64,000 nt of DNA from Rhizobium sp. L51/94 (GCF_019355555.1 NZ_CP072141.1:2598001-2662000); one strand, 5' to 3'. Counted from the first letter of the stretch, positions 1 to 8,646 are shown. Numbers and translations are program-made. The notes: generated from the sequence alone by a model not told the origin.

Positions 1-2145
1 TCGTCCCTCAGCGCCGACCAGATAGCAGCGTTGAAGACAAGCCAGATCGCGGCCCTTAAAACTGCCCAGATCGCCGGCCTTGCATCCGGGCAGATCGGCA
101 CCCTGAGCACCACGCAGGTTGCCGCCCTCAGCGCCGCGCAGGTCACGGCTCTCTCCTCCGGCAGCGTCACGGCCCTCTCCGACGACCAGATAGCGGCGTT
201 GAGCGTCAAGGCGGTCGCTGGCCTGACGTCGACGCAGATCACCCTGCTATCCAGCGACCAGATCCAGTCGCTGACCTCGGCACAGGTGGCAGGCCTTGGC
301 TCCTCCCAGATTGCCGCTCTGAGCACGGCAGGTCTCCAGGCCTTCTCGACCGACGATATCGCGGCGATCGGGACGGGTGCTCTTGCAGGCCTCTCGACCA
401 CGGCCATCGCCGCCCTCAGCCCGGATCAGGCCGCAGCGCTGAAGACGACGCAGATCGCGGCGCTGAAAAGCGCACAGATCGCGGCTCTGACCACGGCACA
501 GATTGCCAGCCTTACGACCCAGCAGATCGGGGCGCTCAGTTCATCAGCCATCTCCGGCATTTCGACAGCTGACATCGCAGCCTTTTCCGCAGACCAGATC
601 GCCTCGCTGACGGCAACGGCGATGAAGGGCCTGACCTCCTCGCAGATCGCTGCCCTGACGACCGACCAGGTCAGCGGTCTGTCTGCATCGCAGATCGGGG
701 CGCTGAATTCCTCGCAAATTGCAGCCCTCAGCACCGCCGACCTCGCGACCTTCTCGGCAGCCGATCTGGCCGCGATCAGCGCGGCGGGCATGTCGGGCCT
801 CTCCAGCGACAATATCGCCAGCCTTTCGCCTGACCAGGTTGCTGGCCTGACCGCGGTCCAGGTGGCCGGGCTGACATCGTCACAGATAGCCGCCCTGACC
901 GGGGCACAGGTTGCAGCGCTGACGACCACGCAGGTAGCCGCCCTCGGCTCGTCAGCGATACCCGGCCTGTCCACGTCAGGCATCGCATCCCTGTCGGGCG
1001 ATCAGATTGCGGCGCTCACCACCAAGGCCGTCGCCAGCCTCACCACGGCGCAGGTCGGCGCCTTGTCCAGCGACCAGATCAACGCGTTGACGGCAACGCA
1101 GATTGCCAGCCTTGCCTCGAGCCAGGTTGCCGCCCTGACTGCGGGCGATGTTGCGGTCCTTACCGCCGACGATATCGCAGCGATCACGGCCTCGGCGCTT
1201 TCCGGCCTGTCATCCAGTAACATCGCCGCCCTCAGCGCCGACCAGATCGCAGCCTTGAGTGCCAGTCAGCTGGCTGCACTGCAGACAGCCCAGGTTGCGG
1301 CGCTGACTTCAGCGCAGCTTCCGGGCCTCACATCGTCGCAGATCGGCGCGCTCACCTCTCTCCAGATCGCGGCGCTCTCCAGCGACAGCATTGCAGCCCT
1401 GTCGCCCGACCAGGTGGCTGGCCTCAGTGCCAAGGCCGTCGCCGGCCTGACGGCAGCCCAGGTCGCCGCCTTGTCGACCAGCCAGGTCGAGGCGCTGACA
1501 CCGACCCAGTTTGCAGGCTTCAGCGCCGCGCAGGTCGGTGGCCTCAACAGCGCAGATGTGGCTGTTCTCTCGACGGACGATATCGCAGCTATCGGAGCGG
1601 CTGCGCTGCCGGGGCTGGCGAGCGCCAACATTCCGTCGCTCACGCCGGACCAGATGGCGGCCCTGAAGACAAGCCAGATCGCCGCACTGACCTTCGCCCA
1701 GACCCGGGCCCTGAGTTCGGCACAGGCCGCAAGCCTCAGTACCGATCAGGTGGCGGCGCTGAACGCGGTACAGATCGCAGCGCTCGGAACGGCCAGCGTC
1801 GCAGCGCTCTCGACCGATCAGGTCGCGGCCCTGAATGCAAGGTCTCTGGTCGGCCTGACCACGGCGCAGATCGGCGCCATGTCGACGGCGCAGGTCGAAG
1901 CCCTGACGCCGGCCCAGGTGGGCGCACTCAATTCCCTGCAGATCGCGGCATTGAGCACGGACGGGCTGTCAGCCTTCTCGCTGGCAGACATCTCCTCGAT
2001 CTCTACGGCAGCGATTGCCGGCCTCTCCACGGGTGATATCTTCGGATTGTCGAGCGCCCAGTTGCAGGCAATCACCGCATCACAGGCCGAGGCACTGGAT
2101 CCAACCCAGATGGCGGCGGTCATCACAGCCTACCAGTCGTTCTGA
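1..2145 (+). CDS. Giant octapeptide-repeat protein, 3' part (5' end outside window)
   Basis: The reading frame is open from base 1, so the true start lies outside the window. From base 31 the translation divides without a gap into 88 octads of consensus L-[ST]-x-x-Q-[IV]-A-[AG]. The octads have a second-order period of 17: motifs such as DDIAAI recur at octads 14, 31, 48, 65 and 82, and KAVAG-like octads at 8, 25, 42, 59 and 76. This gives five 408-bp super-repeats (31-438, 439-846, 847-1254, 1255-1662, 1663-2070) plus a three-octad tail. I see no Cys, Trp or His. The protein ends in a short non-repeat tail, AYQSF. Similar Ala/Leu/Gln repeat proteins occur in proteobacteria, often as large surface or secreted proteins, but I cannot assign a family or function. 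The C-terminus shows no membrane anchor or RTX motif. Confidence 0.85.
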   Translation, partial: SSLSADQIAALKTSQIAALKTAQIAGLASGQIGTLSTTQVAALSAAQVTALSSGSVTALSDDQIAALSVKAVAGLTSTQITLLSSDQIQSLTSAQVAGLGSSQIAALSTAGLQAFSTDDIAAIGTGALAGLSTTAIAALSPDQAAALKTTQIAALKSAQIAALTTAQIASLTTQQIGALSSSAISGISTADIAAFSADQIASLTATAMKGLTSSQIAALTTDQVSGLSASQIGALNSSQIAALSTADLATFSAADLAAISAAGMSGLSSDNIASLSPDQVAGLTAVQVAGLTSSQIAALTGAQVAALTTTQVAALGSSAIPGLSTSGIASLSGDQIAALTTKAVASLTTAQVGALSSDQINALTATQIASLASSQVAALTAGDVAVLTADDIAAITASALSGLSSSNIAALSADQIAALSASQLAALQTAQVAALTSAQLPGLTSSQIGALTSLQIAALSSDSIAALSPDQVAGLSAKAVAGLTAAQVAALSTSQVEALTPTQFAGFSAAQVGGLNSADVAVLSTDDIAAIGAAALPGLASANIPSLTPDQMAALKTSQIAALTFAQTRALSSAQAASLSTDQVAALNAVQIAALGTASVAALSTDQVAALNARSLVGLTTAQIGAMSTAQVEALTPAQVGALNSLQIAALSTDGLSAFSLADISSISTAAIAGLSTGDIFGLSSAQLQAITASQAEALDPTQMAAVITAYQSF
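31..2070 (+). repeat. Five tandem 408-bp super-repeats, each of 17 x 24-bp units
   Basis: The 24-bp units are strictly in frame and show no indels across 85 units. Within each 17-unit block the octads that lack the central Gln fall at fixed places: units 6, 8 and 13-16 carry A, S, G, D or N instead, while units 1-4, 7, 9-12 and 17 nearly always keep Q. The FS/LS-x-DDIAAI element (unit 14 into 15) starts at 343, 751, 1159, 1567 and 1975, each 408 bp apart. The codons differ between copies, so the units are not recent identical duplications. Confidence 0.9.
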
Positions 2146-2167
2146 TAGGATTGGACCATGTCTCTAC

Positions 2168-2190
2168 CCACGGCGCGAAAAGCGTCGTGG
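2168..2190 (+). terminator. Hairpin after the repeat-protein gene
   Basis: A 9-bp stem with one mismatch (CCACGGCGC / GCGTCGTGG) encloses a GAAAA loop, 22 bases after the stop codon of the repeat gene and just outside the convergent PilZ gene. No T-run follows, so any terminator activity is uncertain. Confidence 0.3.
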
Positions 2191-2200
2191 GCTTTCCGGC

Positions 2201-2812
2201 TCAGAGAAATTCGCGCAGCGTGTCGCGCGATTGCAGCGACAGGAATTCGATTGCAACGCCCTCGCGGAAATGGCGAACGATCCTGCCGCGCATGTTGCCG
2301 AGGCGGACGGCCATGCCGAGGGCAGGGCGCGCTTCGACATCGACGGCAGCACCGGAGAGCGACAGATCCATGAGGCGGCAGTTATAGACGGAGCCATCCT
2401 CGAGGGTCAGTTCCACCGTCGCACTCTTCGGCGTCAGGCGGTCATGGCGGCGATCCTCGGGCAGGCCGAGTTCGTGCTTGTTGGCAAGCCAGGTCAGCTG
2501 TGCTGCGAGCTTCTCGCGTTTGCGATCAGTGGCGTTGATCGACATGTTGAAGCCGCGATTGTCGACCGAGATGACAAGACCCTCAATCCGGCCTAGATGG
2601 TCGATATAGGCAATAACCCGCTCATTCGCGCGCGGCCTGCCTTCGCATGTAACGTAAAGGTCGCCCGGCGACATATCGACGACCATGCACTCGAATTCAT
2701 CGTAATTGGCCAGCATCAGGCGACCTTGCATGTTGATCGGCACCCTTTGAAAGGTCCGTTGTTCCATGCGCGGCGCACTCCGCGTTGTCATTGCTGGCTG
2801 GAATGAGTGCAT
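2201..2812 (-). CDS. PilZ-domain protein (tandem PilZ, first copy degenerate)
   Basis: A 203-residue protein of two PilZ-like halves, a beta-barrel family that binds cyclic di-GMP. The C-terminal half has the full signature, RRHDR at residues 121-125 and DLSLSG at 149-154. The N-terminal half begins with RTFQR (19-23), but its second motif reads DMSPGD and lacks the usual glycine spacing, so it may no longer bind nucleotide. No output domain is fused, so it probably acts by protein contact, for example on motility or exopolysaccharide. A second possible start is Met16 (2767); I kept the upstream start because AAGAAG lies about 9 bases before it. It lies next to a PAS_5 gene on the same strand. 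Partner proteins are unknown. Confidence 0.85.
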   Translation of the reverse strand: MHSFQPAMTTRSAPRMEQRTFQRVPINMQGRLMLANYDEFECMVVDMSPGDLYVTCEGRPRANERVIAYIDHLGRIEGLVISVDNRGFNMSINATDRKREKLAAQLTWLANKHELGLPEDRRHDRLTPKSATVELTLEDGSVYNCRLMDLSLSGAAVDVEARPALGMAVRLGNMRGRIVRHFREGVAIEFLSLQSRDTLREFL

Positions 2813-2985
2813 AAAGCGACTTCTTGATCCTGTGAGGCTCCAAGGATTGGTAGCAGAAATTTGTTAATAGATGATTGGCCGCCGTACGCCAGTTGCATTC
2901 GATGCACGTCATGCACTCATTCGCCACGCCCCAAAAGAGCACAGGTTGTATCGTGACTATCGGAGCATCGCTGACGGTTCGAAGG

Positions 2986-3582
2986 TCAGAGATTGAGTGC
3001 CCGGCGAACGGCGTGGGACAGCCCCAACCCCTTGCTTGCCAAAGCCGATGCTGGAGATTGCGGCGCAGGCGTTTCGGGTTCGCGCAAGCCCGTCCGGCCA
3101 TCGATCGTACGGCCACGATCGAGACGAAGACCGGCGAGGGGCTGCGTTCCAAGCCAGGCGCTTTTGCTCGTCGCCACCAGGCAACCCAGCACCCGGTCGC
3201 AGCGATCCGGCGAGGAGCGCATCGGCAGCAGGATGACCTCGAATGTCATCGAGCGGCCATAGCCGCCATTGCCCGTTGCGTTGAGCACGGCCGGCGAAAC
3301 CCCGTCCATGACGCCCTTGGCAAAGGTGACGGCCTCGGCACCCTGGCTGCTCCACAGCGAAGAAAAAGGCATGTCGCGAAGTTCCCGGCCGAAAAGGCTG
3401 CAAATCATCGTCCCCGCCAGTCGAAACCGGGGACCGCCGTCATCGGCGGCTTCCAGGATGAAGACCTGCGGCAACATGTGGCGGATGGCACCCGGATCGA
3501 TCTCGGACCGCAACGGAGCGTCGGCGATCCCTCGGGTGCTCTTCCAATAGGTAAACAGTTCAAAGCTCGTATCCAGGCGCAT
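2986..3582 (-). CDS. PAS_5-family PAS-domain protein
   Basis: A protein of about 198 residues that matches the alphaproteobacterial PAS_5 family. It opens with a helix containing FELFTYWKSTRG, followed by a segment around IDPGAIRHMLPQVFILE and the PAS core with FRLAGTMICSLFGRELRD. I see no kinase, GGDEF or other output domain, and the C-terminal 50 residues look disordered. The family is often found next to PilZ genes in rhizobia, as here, but no ligand or partner is established. The start is set at the Met before RLDTSFELF because homologues begin there; the frame stays open for 28 more codons upstream to 3666. Confidence 0.8.
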   Translation of the reverse strand: MRLDTSFELFTYWKSTRGIADAPLRSEIDPGAIRHMLPQVFILEAADDGGPRFRLAGTMICSLFGRELRDMPFSSLWSSQGAEAVTFAKGVMDGVSPAVLNATGNGGYGRSMTFEVILLPMRSSPDRCDRVLGCLVATSKSAWLGTQPLAGLRLDRGRTIDGRTGLREPETPAPQSPASALASKGLGLSHAVRRALNL

Positions 3583-3599
3583 GGTCGGTCCGTGTGTCA

Positions 3600-3796
3600 A
3601 TTCGGTGCAGGATGGCGGATATTTCCGCCCTCTGGTCCATCCCATGCTTATTCCGTGCCACGGCAACCGGCTTAGGGTTAACGAAGCCTTTCAATTGACC
3701 GGCGACGTCTTCCCGTGAGATCGAGGATGATAATCATCCGAAGGGGTGACAGCGCCGACTTCAAGCCGCCCGGCTCAATCGGGCGGCTTCTTTTTT
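3600..3796 (+). ncRNA. Candidate small RNA ending at a strong terminator
   Basis: No plus-strand coding sequence precedes the intrinsic terminator at 3763-3796; the gene to the left is on the minus strand. The terminated transcript must therefore be either a small RNA from the PAS_5/rhomboid intergenic region or a leader of the rhomboid gene. A short palindrome GATGATAATCATC lies at about 3725-3737. I cannot place the 5' end; 3600 is only an outer guess. Confidence 0.35.
3763..3796 (+). terminator. Strong intrinsic terminator
   Basis: A perfect 10-bp stem AAGCCGCCCG / CGGGCGGCTT with a 7-base loop is followed by TTCTTTTTT. It lies 53 bases upstream of the rhomboid start and is oriented to stop plus-strand transcription. 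Confidence 0.85.
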
Positions 3797-3848
3797 GGCA
3801 ACCGCTCCTGTATGCCTTGCGTTTTCCTTTCACGACGAAGAGCATGAC

Positions 3849-4628
3849 ATGCAAGACGATGCGCCGAAGCTTCCGCCGACCGTGGAGAACCGCCCAGACG
3901 CGCCTCCGCCGCGCACGCCGATCTTCAATCTGCCCCCCGTGCTCGTCGCCAGCCTAGGCCTGCTGCTGGCGATCTTCCTGATCCAAAGCGTATTTTTCTC
4001 GACGGACACGCTCGACTGGTTCTTCTTTACTTTCGGCTTCGTACCGGGCCGCTACATAACGCCTTTGTCGCAGCAGGGTCTGGAGTGGCTCTGGACGCCG
4101 GTGAGCTATTCGCTGCTGCATGCGAGCATCGAGCACATCCTGTTCAACGGCTTGTGGCTGATGGCCTTCGGTGCGCCGGTGGCTCGCCGCATCGGCCCGG
4201 TGCGCTACATCGCATTCTGGATACTCTCGGCAATCGCAGCTGCAGCACTCAATGCCGCCATCCATTGGGGCCAGATGACGTTGATGATAGGCGCATCGGG
4301 CGTCGTCTCGGCGCTGATGGGGGCTGCCTGCCGCTTTGCATTTCCGCCCGAGAAACGCGGGCCTCGCCCGATGGAATCGCACCTCAATCCAAGACTGTCG
4401 ATCATTGGCGCATTGCGAAGCCGGACAGTCCTGATGTTCATCCTGTTCTGGTTCTTCACCAATATCCTCATCGCCTTCGGCATGCCGCTGATTGGCGATG
4501 GATCGCAGGACGTGGCATGGGACGCTCATGTCGGCGGCTTTATCTTCGGTTTCCTGCTCTTTTCGCTGTTCGACCGCCCGATAGAATTGCCGACGCCGCC
4601 TGAAGACGTCGCCGCCATCGATGGCTGA
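3849..4628 (+). CDS. Rhomboid-family intramembrane serine protease
   Basis: A membrane protein of about 259 residues with roughly six hydrophobic segments. The rhomboid catalytic dyad is visible: Ser in GASG (residue 150 from this start) and His in AHVGG (residue 227). The supporting HASIEHILFN segment matches the conserved His/Asn region of the second helix. The N-terminal 30 residues are Pro-rich and cytoplasmic. The family cleaves transmembrane substrates in the lipid bilayer; the substrate here is unknown. ATG 3849 is preferred over the upstream start at 3795 because the extra 18 residues are not rhomboid-like and GAAGAG precedes it. The downstream CBS gene is on the same strand. Confidence 0.9.
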   Translation: MQDDAPKLPPTVENRPDAPPPRTPIFNLPPVLVASLGLLLAIFLIQSVFFSTDTLDWFFFTFGFVPGRYITPLSQQGLEWLWTPVSYSLLHASIEHILFNGLWLMAFGAPVARRIGPVRYIAFWILSAIAAAALNAAIHWGQMTLMIGASGVVSALMGAACRFAFPPEKRGPRPMESHLNPRLSIIGALRSRTVLMFILFWFFTNILIAFGMPLIGDGSQDVAWDAHVGGFIFGFLLFSLFDRPIELPTPPEDVAAIDG

Positions 4629-4735
4629 AGGTTGCATTCCCGGCAACCTGAGTGCAACATCGAATTCCGGCCGCGCGGAGGGAGGAGACCACGGGCGACC
4701 GGAATCCTATTGCGATTTCGAAAGGGGAGGATCGA

Positions 4736-5170
4736 ATGCCAATTTCCGTAAAATCCATTTTGGACGCCAAGGGTCGCGCCGTGGTGACCGTCGGTCCGGA
4801 CACTACGCTGCTTGAGGCCGCTGCGATCCTTGCGGAACACCGCATCGGTGCGCTGGTGATCGGATCGCTCGGAGGCACTATCTCCGGCATATTCACGGAG
4901 CGGGACGTTGTAAAAGCTGTTGCCAAATATGGCCGCTCCAGCCTCGACCAGCCCGTCGTAGAAGTGATGAGTTACAACATCGTCCGCTGTAGCGAAGATT
5001 CGACGGTCGACGAGGTCATGGAGATGATGACCCAGAGACGGTTCCGCCATGTACCGGTGGAAGACGACGGCAAGCTCAGCGGCATCATTTCGATCGGCGA
5101 CGTCGTCAAGGCCCATATCCGCGAGATTGAACTCGAGGCCGAACAGATCAAGGCCTATATTGCTGGATGA
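4736..5170 (+). CDS. Tandem CBS-domain protein
   Basis: A 144-residue protein consisting almost entirely of two CBS motifs. The first spans about residues 8-65 and contains GALVIGS and GIFTERDVV; the second spans about 75-130 and contains FRHVPVEDDGKLSGIISIGDVV. A CBS pair usually binds adenosyl compounds and regulates a partner enzyme or channel. No catalytic domain is fused, so this is a stand-alone sensor module with unknown partner. The start is fixed by a clear AAGGGGAGG site 5 bases upstream; the frame extends further 5' but without family similarity. Confidence 0.88.
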   Translation: MPISVKSILDAKGRAVVTVGPDTTLLEAAAILAEHRIGALVIGSLGGTISGIFTERDVVKAVAKYGRSSLDQPVVEVMSYNIVRCSEDSTVDEVMEMMTQRRFRHVPVEDDGKLSGIISIGDVVKAHIREIELEAEQIKAYIAG

Positions 5171-5243
5171 AATATCCTGGGGAGTGGGCTGATCACAGCA
5201 CCTCCCCAGCCATGATTGCCGAACGAGCGCCACCCCACCCACT

Positions 5244-6209
5244 TCAGCGGGCGTAAGCTTCCTGCATGCGGCGAATCTCCGGAAGTCGGGCCGAAGCCTC
5301 CTCATAGCCGCGATCGATAGCCGCACCGGCGCGATAGAACTCGGAAAGGCCGATATCGCTCAGTCGCGGATGGAGCGCCAGATCCGGTGGATCGCCGGCA
5401 AGGCGCGCGCGCGAAATCCTGTCCTGTATGATGTTGAAGGCCTGCACCATGACGCCGGTCATGCCGAGCCTGGTGTACGGCGCTTCGGGCTGGCGATGGA
5501 TGTCGGTCGCCGGCAGCAGAGCGTTGTGCTTGACCACGGCGGAGCGGCCGTAGAGATCGTAATTGAGGTTGACCGCGACGACCAGCGGCTGCTCGTAGGA
5601 CCGGCAGACCGAGACCGGCACCGGATTGACGAGTGCGCCGTCGACGAGCGTTCGGTTGTTGCTGCGCACGGGCTCGAAAATTCCGGGCAGCGCGTAGGAC
5701 GCCCGCAACGCTGTGATCAATGATCCGTTGGTAATCCACACCTCATGGCCGGTGTTGAGTTCGGCCGCCACGGCGACGAAAGGCCGGGGCAGGTCCTCGA
5801 TGTTCAGCCCCTGCAGATGCTCCTGCATCCGCTTGGTCAGCCGCATCCCGCCGAACAGCCCGCTTCCGCCGATGGTCAGGTCGAGCAGGCTGGCAATGCG
5901 GCGCATGGTGAGCGAGCGGGCGAAGGATTCGAGTTCATCGAGCTTGCCGGCAAGATAGCAACCGCCGACGAGTGCGCCGATCGATGTGCCGGCAATCATG
6001 CCGATCTCGATGCCGGCCTCGTCGAGCGCCCTCAGCACGCCGATATGCGCCCAGCCTCGCGCTGCGCCGCCGCCCAGCGCCAACGCGATTTTCGCTTTGC
6101 TTGGAAGGACCGGAATGAGGGCCGTTGCGGAGAGATCGTTGCCTTTGGCCGGGGAGGTAACCGCCGGACTCTGTCCGGCGCCCTGACGATTGAAACGCCA
6201 GTTCAGCAT
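5244..6209 (-). CDS. Patatin-like phospholipase
   Basis: A 321-residue protein with the bacterial patatin layout: oxyanion loop GGGAARG near residue 47, nucleophile Ser in GTSIG near 79, and catalytic Asp in DGALVNP near 190. The family hydrolyses acyl ester bonds of lipids through a Ser-Asp dyad. I see no signal peptide or outer-membrane beta-barrel domain, so this is probably a cytoplasmic or membrane-peripheral RssA-like protein. GAAGGAAG lies 6 bases before ATG. The lipid substrate is unknown. It stands alone between the convergent CBS gene and the co-oriented hisI. Confidence 0.88.
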   Translation of the reverse strand: MLNWRFNRQGAGQSPAVTSPAKGNDLSATALIPVLPSKAKIALALGGGAARGWAHIGVLRALDEAGIEIGMIAGTSIGALVGGCYLAGKLDELESFARSLTMRRIASLLDLTIGGSGLFGGMRLTKRMQEHLQGLNIEDLPRPFVAVAAELNTGHEVWITNGSLITALRASYALPGIFEPVRSNNRTLVDGALVNPVPVSVCRSYEQPLVVAVNLNYDLYGRSAVVKHNALLPATDIHRQPEAPYTRLGMTGVMVQAFNIIQDRISRARLAGDPPDLALHPRLSDIGLSEFYRAGAAIDRGYEEASARLPEIRRMQEAYAR

Positions 6210-6325
6210 CTTGTCTTCCTTCGAGGCGTATTGCGCCTCTTGTTATGTCGCGTCCCTTTTTGTTTGCCTGAACATCATACGTCGACAGGACTTAACAGTG
6301 TAATGCCCTGCCGGATCAATTTGTC

Positions 6326-6772
6326 TTAATGGCCATACACATCGCGTGGGTCGAAGTGGCGGTGGGTGTCGACGATTCGCACCACCGGCTTACCGTCCTG
6401 CAATTCGACAACCCGGTAGAAACACGAGCGGCGACCGGTATGGCAGGTTGCAGCGTGGCCACCCACCTCGACCTTCAGCAGGATGGCATCCTGGTCGCAA
6501 TCGGTGCGGATTTCCACCACCGTCTGGAGATTGCCGGAGGTTTCGCCCTTCTTCCAGATCTTGGCGCGCGACCGGCTGAAATAATGCGCAATGCCGGTGC
6601 TGAGCGTGAGGGACAGAGCCTCGGCGTTCATGTGCGCTACCATGAGCAGGACACCATCACTGGCGTCGGTGACGACAGCGGTGATCAGACCGCCATCGTC
6701 GAAACGCGGCGTGAACTCGCCGTCATCCTCAAGTTCCGCCTTGTCGCGGGAAGGCTCCCTGAATCCTATCAT
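6326..6772 (-). CDS. hisI: Phosphoribosyl-AMP cyclohydrolase
   Basis: A 148-residue HisI. It opens the adenine ring of phosphoribosyl-AMP, the third step of histidine synthesis. Metal-binding residues are visible in the C-terminal half: [13 protein letters not shown] (Asp/Cys cluster) and CHTGRRSC. The substrate-handling motif [16 protein letters not shown] is typical. It is the single-domain type without the HisE pyrophosphohydrolase, as is usual in alphaproteobacteria. The other his genes are not in the window. It lies 19 bases downstream of folE on the same strand, so the two are probably co-transcribed. Confidence 0.95.
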   Translation of the reverse strand: MIGFREPSRDKAELEDDGEFTPRFDDGGLITAVVTDASDGVLLMVAHMNAEALSLTLSTGIAHYFSRSRAKIWKKGETSGNLQTVVEIRTDCDQDAILLKVEVGGHAATCHTGRRSCFYRVVELQDGKPVVRIVDTHRHFDPRDVYGH

Positions 6773-6791
6773 CGCAAACCGTCACCTGAAA

Positions 6792-7406
6792 TTAGCGTCC
6801 GCGCACCAGCGTCATGAAACGCGCCTGCTCGGCCGGATCGACCTTGTAAGAGCCGGTGAACCGTGTCGTCAGCGTTGTCGATCCCTGCTTCTGCACGCCG
6901 CGCATGGCCATGCACATATGCTCGGCCTCGATCATGATTGCAACGCCACGAGGACGCAGCGTCTCGTCGATTGCGGTGGCGATCTGTGCCGTCATAGTTT
7001 CCTGGGTCTGCAGGCGGCGCCCGAAGATATCGACCACACGGGCGATCTTGGAAAGGCCAAGAACGCGGCCGTTCGGCAGGTAGGCCACATGAGCTTTTCC
7101 AATGATCGGCACCATGTGGTGCTCGCAATGGGAAAAGAACGGAATGTCGCGCACCAGAACCATGTCGTCGTAGCCAGCCACTTCCTCGAAGGTCCGGCCA
7201 AGCACATCTTCCGGATCCAGGTCGTAACCGGCGAACAGTTCGCGGTATGACTTGGCGACGCGTGCGGGCGTGTCGATCAATCCCTCCCGGGTCGGGTCGT
7301 CACCGGCCCAGCGGAGAAGGACACGCACGGCATCCTCGGCTTCCTTTTGAGTAGGACGATCCGGGTGGGTGTCGGTCAGCGCCAAATTCTTCAACACAGC
7401 GTCCAT
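6792..7406 (-). CDS. folE: GTP cyclohydrolase I (type IA)
   Basis: A 204-residue homodecameric-type enzyme converting GTP to dihydroneopterin triphosphate, the entry to tetrahydrofolate synthesis. Zinc ligands are present: Cys and His in SHCEHHMVP, and the second Cys in [23 protein letters not shown] and RLQTQE are family hallmarks. Full length. It precedes hisI by 19 bases and is divergent from the iron-sulfur scaffold gene; the 270-base divergent spacer must hold both promoters, but I cannot pick out boxes with confidence. Confidence 0.96.
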   Translation of the reverse strand: MDAVLKNLALTDTHPDRPTQKEAEDAVRVLLRWAGDDPTREGLIDTPARVAKSYRELFAGYDLDPEDVLGRTFEEVAGYDDMVLVRDIPFFSHCEHHMVPIIGKAHVAYLPNGRVLGLSKIARVVDIFGRRLQTQETMTAQIATAIDETLRPRGVAIMIEAEHMCMAMRGVQKQGSTTLTTRFTGSYKVDPAEQARFMTLVRGR

Positions 7407-7678
7407 TTCAGGCTCTCCTGATCCGCGATAGGGATCGTTTCAGTCTCGTCAGCGACATTGCCAGCCGGACACGGCTTTCGGCAAAATCAGTCCATACGTC
7501 CAGATTCTCGCGGCCGTCGTACACTGTTTCGGGTGAAACTCGCAGAAGAGCGTTGTAAAATCATGTCCTACGAACGAGATACATATAGTACGGCACCCTT
7601 GATGTGAAAGTGTTCGATCGGACACGGTGTGTTTTTCGTTTAGAATACAGTGACCGCCATATCGGAGCCCGGAGCGCA

Positions 7679-8125
7679 ATGGACGACATCTACAACACCA
7701 AAATCCTTGAGTTTGCCGGCAACATTACGCGTATCGGTGTGATCGAGGATGCGGACGCCAGCGCCAAGGCGCACTCGCGTCTATGTGGCTCCCGCGTCAC
7801 AATATGGCTGAAACTCGAGGGAAATATGGTCAGCGACTTCACCCACGACGTCAAGGCATGCGCGCTCGGCCAGGCTTCATCGTCGCTCATGGCACGCCAT
7901 GTTGTCGGGGCGACCGTGTCAGAACTGCGCCAGGCTCAAAGCGACATGCTGGCGATGCTGAAGGCAGACGGCGAGGGGCCTGTCGGCCGATTCGAGGAGA
8001 TGCGATACCTCCGCCCGGTCAAGGACTATAAGGCGCGGCACGCATCGACGATGCTGACATTCGACGCCGTCATCGATGCCATCGAGCAGATCGAGGCCAA
8101 ACGCGGCGTAGCCGTGGAGGCCTGA
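7679..8125 (+). CDS. IscU/SufU-like iron-sulfur scaffold protein (two-cysteine variant)
   Basis: A 148-residue protein of the NifU-N/IscU fold. Two of the three cluster-binding cysteines are clear, in SRLCGS and in KACALGQASSS. At the place of the third cysteine (the -ARxxC- segment before the last helix) it reads YKARHASTM, so the ligand appears to be Ser or is missing. This may mean a weaker or different cluster-transfer role. ATG 7679 is chosen because the family begins MDDIYN; the frame runs upstream to 7604. The stop is 2 bases before yidD. Confidence 0.82.
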   Translation: MDDIYNTKILEFAGNITRIGVIEDADASAKAHSRLCGSRVTIWLKLEGNMVSDFTHDVKACALGQASSSLMARHVVGATVSELRQAQSDMLAMLKADGEGPVGRFEEMRYLRPVKDYKARHASTMLTFDAVIDAIEQIEAKRGVAVEA

Positions 8126-8127
8126 CC

Positions 8128-8484
8128 ATGTGCGACGCGCACGGCCATGGCGACAAACCCCGCCAATCCAGAAACTATGCCGGTCCCTTCCGCAAGACCC
8201 CGGACCGACTGCTCGGTATTGGCCTGATCCGCCTCTACCAGCTGACACTTTCCGGCTTCATCGGCAATTCCTGTCGCCACCTGCCGACCTGTTCGGAATA
8301 CGGCTATGAGGCAATCGCACGACATGGCCTCTGGCCCGGCGGCTGGATGACGTTGTTTCGCGTCGGCAGTTGCGGTCCTGGCGGCAGCAGCGGCTTCGAC
8401 CCCGTTCCGGAGGTTCTCGAGCGCAGATACCGGTGGTGGACGCCGTGGCGATATCTGGCCCTACGCCGCTCGCCGGGCGCCTGA
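8128..8484 (+). CDS. yidD: Membrane protein insertion efficiency factor YidD
   Basis: A 118-residue YidD. The conserved core is intact: LIRLYQLTLSGFIG, then the cysteine motif SCRHLPTCSEYGYEAI, then GGWMTLFRVGSCGPGGSSGFDPVP. The protein attaches to the inner membrane by an amphipathic helix and helps YidC insert membrane proteins. In many bacteria it sits by rnpA and yidC; here it is tightly coupled (2 bases) to the iron-sulfur scaffold gene. The N-terminal 30 residues, rich in charged and His residues, are an extension beyond the usual ~70-90 residues. Confidence 0.93.
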   Translation: MCDAHGHGDKPRQSRNYAGPFRKTPDRLLGIGLIRLYQLTLSGFIGNSCRHLPTCSEYGYEAIARHGLWPGGWMTLFRVGSCGPGGSSGFDPVPEVLERRYRWWTPWRYLALRRSPGA

Positions 8485-8646
8485 TGAACAACATCACACA
8501 CGGCCGGGTAGAACATGAAGGGCGTGCCTGATCTTTACTCAAAGCCTGAAAACATCTATCAGGCGCTGCGAGATCGGCGGCCGATTGCCCCGTCTCGTTT
8601 ATGACGCACCACCCGCATTGGTTGGCGGGACTGGATAAGGAAGCTT

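Noticed and set aside
1..2145. 24-bp periodicity that could be mistaken for a CRISPR array or microsatellite
   Set aside because: The units are contiguous and in frame with no unique spacers between them, and the translation is a continuous octad series ending at a clean stop. It is coding repeat.
8485..8646. T-box or other leader upstream of thrS
   Set aside because: I found no specifier stem, antiterminator or T-run pattern in the 160 bases before the start.
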